14,931 bases of DNA from an uncultured Altererythrobacter sp. (GTDB taxonomy: Bacteria; Pseudomonadota; Alphaproteobacteria; Sphingomonadales; Sphingomonadaceae): the NCBI GenBank assembly GCA_937950385.1, contig CALFEA010000117.1, forward strand, positions 1 through 14,931. Reading direction: 5' to 3'. Position numbers and translations under genes: made by a program. The notes below the pieces were generated by a model. That model was not told the origin of the DNA, made no database searches, and saw nothing but the letters and a program-made list of their open reading frames with translations. Of the stretch, positions 8,237 through 13,390 are shown in pieces (positions within the stretch are counted from its first letter, which is position 1; each line of letters starts with the position of its first letter).

Positions 8237-8919
8237 TGACTTTTATTTCGAAAACTCTCGCCGCTCTGAGCCTTGCGACCGCTGCTGTTGCAGCCGTGCC
8301 CGCGGCCGCACAGGTTGAAGGTAAGATCGCAACTGTGAATGCACCGCTTGCGATCATCAATACGACAGCTTTTAAGACTGCCTATCAGCAGATCGGCACG
8401 ACATATAAGCCGCAAATCGACACAATTCAGGCACGCTCGCAAGAGCGCCAAACATTGCTGCAGCAGCTTGATACTAATGGCGACAAGCAGCTGGATGATG
8501 CCGAGCAAAAAGCGGCGCAAGGCACGCAGCAATTCACGCGCATCGCAGCGATTGAGCAAGAAGTTGGCCAGTTGAGCGGACAGGTTGATCTCGCCCGTGT
8601 TTATGCGGTTGAGCAAATTCTCGCGCAATATGGCGCGTCTATCCAGCAAGTGGCGCAGCAATTGAAAATTGACATGATTGTCGCGCCAGAAGCCGTGATT
8701 TACGCGCCGCCGGCTGCCAGCATAACTCAGCAGGTTTCCGCCGCACTCAACACCCGCGTCCCGTCTGTGCAAATCGTTCCGCAAGCTGGCTATCAGCCGC
8801 GCCGCGACTCGGTTGCAACTTACCAGCAAATCCAGCAGGCGCTGATTACAGCTCAAGCGATCCAGCAGCAGCAAGCCGCGCAACAAGCGCAGCCAGCCGC
8901 CGCGCCTTCGGGCCGCTAA
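8236..8919 (+). CDS. skp: Periplasmic chaperone, OmpH/Skp family
   Basis: Skp-type proteins hold unfolded outer-membrane proteins in the periplasm for delivery to BAM. The gene begins at ATG 8236 inside the bamA stop (TAATG) with AGGAA at 8221-8225. The 227-residue product has a clear signal peptide, probably cleaved after Ala25. A short strand (KIATVNAPLAII, 30-41) is followed by a long polar helical region (about 45-145) corresponding to the coiled-coil arms, and then the family-typical segment around IDMIVAPEAVIYA (145-157). Residues 79-90 read DTNGDKQLDDAE, an EF-hand-like loop between the helical arms. The last 31 residues contain 12 glutamines with alanines and look disordered. It is longer than the Escherichia coli protein (about 160 residues). 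The family call rests on position after bamA plus overall pattern. Confidence 0.88.
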   Translation: MTFISKTLAALSLATAAVAAVPAAAQVEGKIATVNAPLAIINTTAFKTAYQQIGTTYKPQIDTIQARSQERQTLLQQLDTNGDKQLDDAEQKAAQGTQQFTRIAAIEQEVGQLSGQVDLARVYAVEQILAQYGASIQQVAQQLKIDMIVAPEAVIYAPPAASITQQVSAALNTRVPSVQIVPQAGYQPRRDSVATYQQIQQALITAQAIQQQQAAQQAQPAAAPSGR

Positions 8920-8943
8920 TTCAGCTGCTAACGGGGGATTGTT

Positions 8944-9420
8944 ATGAGTGATGATAAGGCCGCCGATGGCGGGGAATTTAGCTATGATATTACGCGCATC
9001 CTCAAAGCGCTGCCGCATCGCTATCCTCTGCTGTTGGTCGATAAGGTCAAATCTATCGATCTGGGCGAAAGCATCCATGCTGTAAAAGCGGTCTCGTTCA
9101 ACGAGGAGTTTTTCCAAGGGCATTTCCCCGGCGCACCCATCATGCCCGGCGTTCTTCAGATTGAGGCATTGGCGCAAGCCGCCGCTATTTTGGGGATTGA
9201 AACGCTGGAATTGGCGGGCACGGGCAAGTTGGTGTTCTTTATGGGCATTGAAAACGCGAAGTTTCGTGCGCCTGTAACACCGGGCTGCCTGCTCGATCTG
9301 AATGTGGAATTCGTTCAAAAACGCAGCCGTGTCTACAAATTCAAAGGCACTGCCAGCGTTGAGGGAAAAACCACATGTCAGGCCGAATTTACCGCAATGA
9401 TCGCTGACCCGCCCAAATAA
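8944..9420 (+). CDS. fabZ: 3-hydroxyacyl-[acyl-carrier-protein] dehydratase FabZ
   Basis: Cytoplasmic hot-dog-fold enzyme that dehydrates beta-hydroxyacyl-ACP to trans-2-enoyl-ACP in fatty acid elongation. The 158 residues include [13 protein letters not shown] (23-35), the active-site block [20 protein letters not shown] (59-78) with catalytic His60 and Glu74, and [12 protein letters not shown] near 105-116. A GGGGGA at 8933-8938 precedes the ATG by 5 bases. In many Gram-negatives this gene lies between lpxD and lpxA after bamA-skp; here it follows skp by 24 bases with neither lpx gene present. A weak CCGCC/GGCGG stem (9421-9440) follows its stop without a T-run, so the operon end is not sharply marked. 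Confidence 0.96.
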   Translation: MSDDKAADGGEFSYDITRILKALPHRYPLLLVDKVKSIDLGESIHAVKAVSFNEEFFQGHFPGAPIMPGVLQIEALAQAAAILGIETLELAGTGKLVFFMGIENAKFRAPVTPGCLLDLNVEFVQKRSRVYKFKGTASVEGKTTCQAEFTAMIADPPK

Positions 9421-9506
9421 CCGCCAAACCGCTGCGGCGGGGGCGGGATTTATCTTGCAATTTGGGAGCGGCGCGTTAATTGCGCGGCTTCTCATTTTAT
9501 CAGCTA

Positions 9507-9524
9507 GTCCGGTCGGAACCGGGC
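9507..9524 (+). promoter_or_regulatory. Leader hairpin upstream of rpmE
   Basis: Bases 9507-9513 pair with 9518-9524 to form a 7-bp stem with one T-G wobble, around a CGGA tetraloop. It ends just before the AAGGA ribosome-binding site (about 9535-9539) of rpmE. It is compact and GC-rich enough to form in mRNA. Several ribosomal protein genes, including rpmE in Escherichia coli, are controlled by binding of the protein to leader structures, so an operator role is a reasonable inference, not shown here. Confidence 0.4.
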
Positions 9525-9547
9525 AACAGCTTTGAAGGACTAAGAAT

Positions 9548-9772
9548 ATGAAAGCCGAAGGCCACCCTCAATATCACACCATCAACGTCAAAATGACCGA
9601 TGGCACAGAATTTCAAACACGCTCTACTTGGGGCAAAGAGGGCGACACAATGACCCTTGATATTGACCCGACAAGCCACCCAGCTTGGACCGGCGGTCAG
9701 AAGCAAATCCAAGAAGGCGGCCGTGTCGCTCAGTTCAACAAGCGCTTTGGCGGGCTTTCGCTCAAGAAATAA
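9548..9772 (+). CDS. rpmE: 50S ribosomal protein L31
   Basis: The bL31 protein bridges the large and small ribosomal subunits near the central protuberance. The 74 residues match the alphaproteobacterial form: [17 protein letters not shown] near the start, then [18 protein letters not shown] and [10 protein letters not shown] in the middle, and a basic [12 protein letters not shown] end. There are no cysteines at all, so this is the zinc-ligand-free (C-minus) type, not the CxxC type. An AAGGA ribosome-binding site precedes the ATG, with a hairpin just upstream of it and a strong terminator just downstream, so it is probably its own transcription unit. Confidence 0.95.
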   Translation: MKAEGHPQYHTINVKMTDGTEFQTRSTWGKEGDTMTLDIDPTSHPAWTGGQKQIQEGGRVAQFNKRFGGLSLKK

Positions 9773-9794
9773 GCTTTTGTAGCTATGCGATTAA

Positions 9795-9824
9795 AGAGGC
9801 GGTCCAGTGATGGGCCGCCTTTTT
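9795..9824 (+). terminator. Intrinsic terminator of rpmE
   Basis: AGGCGGTCC (9797-9805) pairs with GGGCCGCCT (9812-9820) across a six-base loop with a single T-G wobble, and T residues follow immediately (9821-9824), pairing partly with the preceding AAAG. It starts about 25 bases after the rpmE stop. On the minus strand the stem is followed only by CTTT, so it may also weakly stop transcription from the convergent hydroxylase gene. Confidence 0.85.
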
Positions 9825-9866
9825 GCGTTTACGGATGGCCAAAAGGCGGGGCGGTTAGGTCCATCG

Positions 9867-10499
9867 TCACCCCCAGGGCCGCTCGCGGTACCATTTGGTG
9901 ATCACATATTTCACGCCTTTGCGCACTTTCATCGCATGGTGCAGCGTGTTCACATTGCCGCGGCCATCAGGGGTGAGATTGTTCCAGCCAAGGATTGTGC
10001 CGCGTGTTGGCCGAAATTTCTTATCCAGCGCTTTAAAACGAGTCGCGCCGCCCGCCTCAACCGTGTTGAGGTAAATCATAAAGGTCCAAGTGCGCTGGCC
10101 CGATACGCTGCAAAACTTCGCCCAATCCTCGCCATCAGGATTAAACCAATCGGTGTGCTGCTTGAATTCTTGGCCCACCTCATACCGCTGCCCTTGCAAA
10201 GGTTCGCCATGCGCAGGGTCAATCTGCGTGAAATCGAACAGTCTTTTCTCCACATCCTTCACCGCTGTATGATCCGGCGATAAGTCGCAGGTTTCGCTGG
10301 TGCGGAACAAATCATCGCCATTGTAATCGGCAATAGTGGAAGGGCGGCGATCCAGATCGATCAGGTCGATGATTTCATCACACAGATCGGCGGGCAGGAA
10401 TGCATCTTTGACGAAGACTTGCGCCTTGCTGGTTGGCACGCGTTTTACGCCTTCTAAACGGCGCAAGATTGCATCTGAAGATTCGCCGGGTCTGGGCAT
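9867..10499 (-). CDS. 2-oxoglutarate/Fe(II)-dependent prolyl 4-hydroxylase-like oxygenase
   Basis: A P4Hc-type dioxygenase expected to hydroxylate a protein side chain using O2, Fe(II) and 2-oxoglutarate. From ATG 10499 it has 210 residues. The double-stranded beta-helix carries the iron ligands HTD (His115, Asp117) and His187 in the TLHHAMKV segment. Lys197 in GVKYVITKW (195-203) is the expected 2-oxoglutarate anchor. QGQRYEVGQEFKQHTDWF (102-119) and YLNTVEAGGATRF (143-155) are typical of the family. A longer form of 245 residues from TTG 10604 is possible: it has GGAG 8 bases upstream, whereas ATG 10499 has no good ribosome-binding site. I preferred the ATG because the extra N-terminus looks unlike the family as I know it. 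The substrate is unknown. It converges on rpmE and diverges from tRNA-His. Confidence 0.86.
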   Translation of the reverse strand: MPRPGESSDAILRRLEGVKRVPTSKAQVFVKDAFLPADLCDEIIDLIDLDRRPSTIADYNGDDLFRTSETCDLSPDHTAVKDVEKRLFDFTQIDPAHGEPLQGQRYEVGQEFKQHTDWFNPDGEDWAKFCSVSGQRTWTFMIYLNTVEAGGATRFKALDKKFRPTRGTILGWNNLTPDGRGNVNTLHHAMKVRKGVKYVITKWYRERPWG

Positions 10500-10630
10500 G
10501 CAATATACTTGCGCAATCCCTCGGCTCAGGGCAAGCGCGAAATAATCTTGCGCATCAATGCGTTTTGCGCAGTTTTCGCTTCCCAAAGGCGGTGCATTAT
10601 GCAATTGGCTCGCTCCGCTTTAGGAGCAGC

Positions 10631-10658
10631 TTGACGCCGCGCCTGAGCCTCGTATTGA
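10631..10658 (+). promoter_or_regulatory. Possible promoter for tRNA-His
   Basis: TTGACG (10631-10636) matches the -35 consensus at five of six positions, and TATTGA (10653-10658) is a weak -10 after a 16-base spacer, placing a start about 50 bases before the tRNA. A small GCGCT/AGCGC hairpin (10659-10671) follows. The -10 match is poor, so this is only a candidate. Confidence 0.3.
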
Positions 10659-10714
10659 GCGCTTCCAGCGCGGTGCGTGAAGGAATGGATTGTCTTACCG
10701 CAATCAGATTATGT

Positions 10715-10792
10715 GGCGATCGTAGTTCAGTTGGTTAGAACGCCGGCTTGTGATGCCGGAGGTCGCGGGTTCGAGTCCCGTCGATCGCCCCA
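10715..10792 (+). tRNA. tRNA-His (anticodon GTG)
   Basis: The full cloverleaf can be read. The acceptor stem is GCGATCG (10716-10722) with CGATCGC (10782-10788). The D stem is GTTC/GAAC with an AGTTGGTTA loop. The anticodon stem is CCGGC/GCCGG with loop TTGTGAT, giving anticodon GTG at 10750-10752. The variable loop has five bases, and the T arm is GCGGG-TTCGAGT-CCCGT. An extra G at 10715 faces C73 at 10789, the histidine-specific G-1:C73 pair read by histidyl-tRNA synthetase. CCA (10790-10792) is encoded in the DNA. The gene stands alone between the hydroxylase and the amino-acid dehydrogenase. Confidence 0.97.
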
Positions 10793-10845
10793 CTTTCCCT
10801 AATTACCGCATGGCTCCTCGCGGGGGCTCAAAATGGGGTAATGAG

Positions 10846-11910
10846 ATGACTGCTTTTTGGACAGAAGCCGATTATGACAATCATGAGCTGGTGCAGCTTG
10901 TGCGCGATGAAGCGCGCGGCCTAACTGCGATTATTGCTGTCCATTCATCCCATCTTGGACCTGGCGCTGGCGGAACGCGCGTGTGGCATTATGCGCAGCC
11001 AAAGGACGCAATGCGCGATGCGCTGCGCCTGAGCCGCGGCATGAGCTATAAGAACGCCATGGCCAGCCTGCCGATGGGCGGGGGCAAGGCGGTTATCCTG
11101 GCTGATAAAGACCGGACCAAAACCGATGCGATGCTCCATGCCTTTGCCGATAAGGTTGAGGCATTGGGCGGGCAATATGTGACGGCGGCCGATGTCGGCA
11201 TCACAGAGGGCGATATTGTGACCATGTCGCAGCGCACCTCTTATGTGTCGGGCCTACCGATTGCAGACGGCTCCACAGGCGGCGGCGATCCGGGGCCATC
11301 GACTTCGCTGGGTATCTATCAAGGGATTAAAGCCGCTGTGCGCCACAAGCTTGGCCATGACAGCCTGAAAGATGTGCATATCGCCATCCAAGGCACTGGC
11401 AGCGTTGGCGGCGGTGTTGCCCGTTTGGCGGCGGCAGATGGGGCCCGTTTGACGCTGGCAGATATTAATCCAGATAGCGTGAAGGCTTTGGCAGAAGAGC
11501 TGGGCGGGAAAATTGCTGCGCCTGATACGATTCTATCGACCGAATGCGACGTTCTGAGCCCCAATGCGCTTGGCGCTGTCCTAAATGATGAAACCATTCC
11601 GCAGCTGAACACCACCATTGTTGCAGGCGGCGCAAACAACCAGCTTGCGCGCACCAGCCACGGCGTTTTGCTCGCTGAGCGCGATATTCTCTACGCACCT
11701 GATTATGTCATCAATGCAGGCGGCATCATTAGCGTGGCGACCGAATATTTGTGCCGCCGTGACAATGTGCCATGTAGAATCGAAGATGTGCATGCGCGCA
11801 TCGCGCAAATTCCTGCAAGACTTGAAGAAATATGGACAGAAGCTAGCAAAAGCGGCCTTCCTTCTGACGTCATTGCTGATAGAATGGCGCAAACATTGAT
11901 CGGTCGCTGA
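10846..11910 (+). CDS. Leu/Glu/Phe/Val-type NAD-dependent amino acid dehydrogenase
   Basis: Oxidative deamination of an amino acid to its 2-oxo acid with NAD(P)+; the wording is closest to leucine/branched-chain and phenylalanine dehydrogenases, but the exact substrate cannot be fixed. There are 354 residues from ATG 10846, which has GGGG 7 bases upstream; an in-frame ATG at 10810 is less likely. The N-terminal dimerisation/catalytic domain holds LGPGAGGTRVW (37-47), RGMSYKNAMASLPMGGGKAV (64-83) with the substrate-binding Lys69 and catalytic Lys81, and AADVGIT (114-120) with Asp116. The Rossmann domain starts at IQGTGSVGGGVA (181-192), with Asp at the end of the second strand (LTLADIN) consistent with NAD preference. 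A terminator-like hairpin follows, separating it from ccmC. Confidence 0.9.
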   Translation: MTAFWTEADYDNHELVQLVRDEARGLTAIIAVHSSHLGPGAGGTRVWHYAQPKDAMRDALRLSRGMSYKNAMASLPMGGGKAVILADKDRTKTDAMLHAFADKVEALGGQYVTAADVGITEGDIVTMSQRTSYVSGLPIADGSTGGGDPGPSTSLGIYQGIKAAVRHKLGHDSLKDVHIAIQGTGSVGGGVARLAAADGARLTLADINPDSVKALAEELGGKIAAPDTILSTECDVLSPNALGAVLNDETIPQLNTTIVAGGANNQLARTSHGVLLAERDILYAPDYVINAGGIISVATEYLCRRDNVPCRIEDVHARIAQIPARLEEIWTEASKSGLPSDVIADRMAQTLIGR

Positions 11911-11915
11911 TCGCC

Positions 11916-11951
11916 GGGGCGTCGCAAAGACGCCTCAACATTGACTTTTTT
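11916..11951 (+). terminator. Terminator-like hairpin after the amino acid dehydrogenase
   Basis: GGGGCGTC (11916-11923) pairs with GACGCCTC (11929-11936), including one wobble, around the five-base loop GCAAA. A seven-T run follows at 11945-11951, but only after an eight-base gap, which weakens the call. It lies 6 bases after the dehydrogenase stop, where a terminator is expected. Confidence 0.5.
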
Positions 11952-12033
11952 GCAGTCTTGCGAGGGAGAGACGGGCCTGTAATAGCCCTAATTCCCACGA
12001 CTGTGTTAAAGGTTGCCCGAACGGTTTTGTGAC

Positions 12034-12756
12034 ATGCATGCTTTTGCCAATCCTACGCGCTTTTTAAAGCTGGCCAGCTGGCTCACGCCATTGCTGCTGG
12101 TGGGCGGCTTGGTATTGGTGGCTATATCGCTGGTGTGGGGCCTGTTTTACGTGCCGCCTGACCGGTTGATGGGTGAGACTGTGCGCATTCTCTTCATCCA
12201 TGTGCCTGCCGCTTGGCTGGGCATGGGCGGATGGAGCGCTATTGCAATCTCTAGCCTGGTTTATCTCGTGTGGAAGCATCCGCTGGCGGCATTGGCTGCG
12301 CGCGCCTCTGCTGTGCCGGGCATGGTGTTCACGGCGGTGTGCCTCGCCACTGGTTCCATTTGGGGCCGCCCGACTTGGGGCTCATGGTGGGTGTGGGATG
12401 GCAGGCTGACGAGCATGCTGGTGCTTTTGTTCCTCTATGCCGGTTACATCGCCTTGGCGCAGGCCAGCGCGCGCGACGGCGGATCGTATAAGATACCGGC
12501 GATTTTTGGCCTTGTCGGCGCGATCAATATTCCGATCATCAACCGCAGCGTGGTGTGGTGGAATTCGCTCCATCAGCCGCCGAGTATTACTGTGGGCAAA
12601 AGCGCGATCGATCCGGCATTTTTGGTGCCTCTGCTGATTGCCGTGCTGGGCTTCTCGCTCTTGTTTGGCGGAGTGGTGCTCGCCCGAATGCGGGCATTGC
12701 TAGCAGATTTTCAAGCTGAGGCGCGCCTGCGCCGCAAAGCGATGGAGGCGGCATGA
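12034..12756 (+). CDS. ccmC: Heme exporter/handling protein CcmC
   Basis: An inner-membrane protein of System I cytochrome c maturation that presents heme at the periplasmic face and loads it onto CcmE. The 240 residues form about six membrane segments. The tryptophan-rich signature WGSWWVWDGRLTS (115-127) is complete. The external heme-ligand histidines are His56 (LFIHVPAAW) and His180 (WWNSLHQP). ATG 12034 was chosen because it begins the conserved N-terminus; a TTG at 12013 is in frame but lies directly on AAAGG with no spacing. No good ribosome-binding site precedes the ATG. The stop overlaps ccmD as ATGA. The gene is first in this cluster; no ccmA or ccmB lies upstream within the window. 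Confidence 0.95.
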   Translation: MHAFANPTRFLKLASWLTPLLLVGGLVLVAISLVWGLFYVPPDRLMGETVRILFIHVPAAWLGMGGWSAIAISSLVYLVWKHPLAALAARASAVPGMVFTAVCLATGSIWGRPTWGSWWVWDGRLTSMLVLLFLYAGYIALAQASARDGGSYKIPAIFGLVGAINIPIINRSVVWWNSLHQPPSITVGKSAIDPAFLVPLLIAVLGFSLLFGGVVLARMRALLADFQAEARLRRKAMEAA

Positions 12757-12908
12757 TCCGCGAGAACTTAAACCAATGGGATTTTGTAATCGGCGCATAT
12801 GTTGTCGGTATAGCGGGCACGCTGGCGATGGCTGTATGGGCCTGGCAAACAATGCGGGCGGCTGAAAAGCGCCGCGATAAGGTGCGCGAAAAGGTGAAAC
12901 GCAAATGA
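12753..12908 (+). CDS. ccmD: Heme exporter protein CcmD
   Basis: A 51-residue single-pass inner-membrane protein. CcmD stabilises the CcmC-CcmE-heme complex and helps release holo-CcmE from the CcmABC transporter. The peptide starts MIRENLNQWDFVIGAYVVG, continues through one hydrophobic helix (about 11-31), and ends in a strongly basic cytoplasmic tail (EKRRDKVREKVKRK), the standard CcmD layout. Its ATG overlaps the ccmC stop, and its TGA overlaps the ccmE ATG, both as ATGA, so the three genes are translationally linked. Identification rests on size, topology and its place between ccmC and ccmE. Confidence 0.9.
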   Translation: MIRENLNQWDFVIGAYVVGIAGTLAMAVWAWQTMRAAEKRRDKVREKVKRK

Positions 12909-13384
12909 GCGAGAGCAAGGGCCTGAAAGCCAAGCATCAGCGACTAGTTCTGGTGTCCTTGGCATTGATTGCATTGGTCGGGGCCGGTTTGCTGGCCTCT
13001 TGGGGGCTGCGCAATCAAGCCAATTATTTCTACCTGCCCGATCAATTTGTCGCCGCTCCCCCGCCTGTGGGTCAAGCGATCCGTTTGGGCGGCATGGTCG
13101 CCGAAGGGTCGATTAAAACATTGGAGGACGGGGTAACCGTCTCCTTTATTGTGACCGATCAGAAAGAGGCGCGGGTACCCGTTCTATACACCGGCATTTT
13201 GCCCGATCTGTTCGTAGAAAATTCCGGTGTCGTCGCCGATGGCAGCATGGATGCCAAAGGCGTGTTTGTCGCCGAAGAATTGCTGGCCAAGCACGATGAG
13301 AATTACGTTCCGAAAGAGCTCGAAGAAATGAGCCAACATCAAGCGGCGAAGATGGCCCAAGAAACCACTGTGGGATTGGATTAG
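12905..13384 (+). CDS. ccmE: Periplasmic heme chaperone CcmE
   Basis: CcmE covalently binds heme delivered by CcmC and passes it to the CcmF/H ligation machinery. The 159-residue protein has an N-terminal membrane anchor (about 14-34) and a periplasmic OB-fold domain (about 40-135). The heme-attachment motif is LLAKHDENYVP (126-136), with His130 as the covalent ligand and Tyr134 as the axial ligand. The C-terminal tail is polar and probably flexible. It begins within the ccmD stop and is followed by ccmF after six bases. Confidence 0.96.
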   Translation: MSESKGLKAKHQRLVLVSLALIALVGAGLLASWGLRNQANYFYLPDQFVAAPPPVGQAIRLGGMVAEGSIKTLEDGVTVSFIVTDQKEARVPVLYTGILPDLFVENSGVVADGSMDAKGVFVAEELLAKHDENYVPKELEEMSQHQAAKMAQETTVGLD

Positions 13385-13390
13385 AACGCA

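Noticed and set aside
9421..9440. CCGCC/GGCGG stem after fabZ, considered as a terminator
   Set aside because: Short stem, ten-base loop and G-rich sequence instead of Ts after it.
9455..9482. TTGCAA ... TTAATT considered as the rpmE promoter
   Set aside because: The -10 match is poor at any spacing between 15 and 17, so it could not be distinguished from chance.
8233..9495. A 420-codon open frame on the minus strand across skp and fabZ
   Set aside because: It is exactly antisense to two confidently identified genes, has no recognisable domain, and is explained by codon usage that leaves the opposite strand free of stops.
10715..10792. tRNA-His 3' end as an integration (att) site of a mobile element
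   Set aside because: No repeat of the tRNA 3' end and no integrase gene are visible; the downstream genes are ordinary housekeeping genes.
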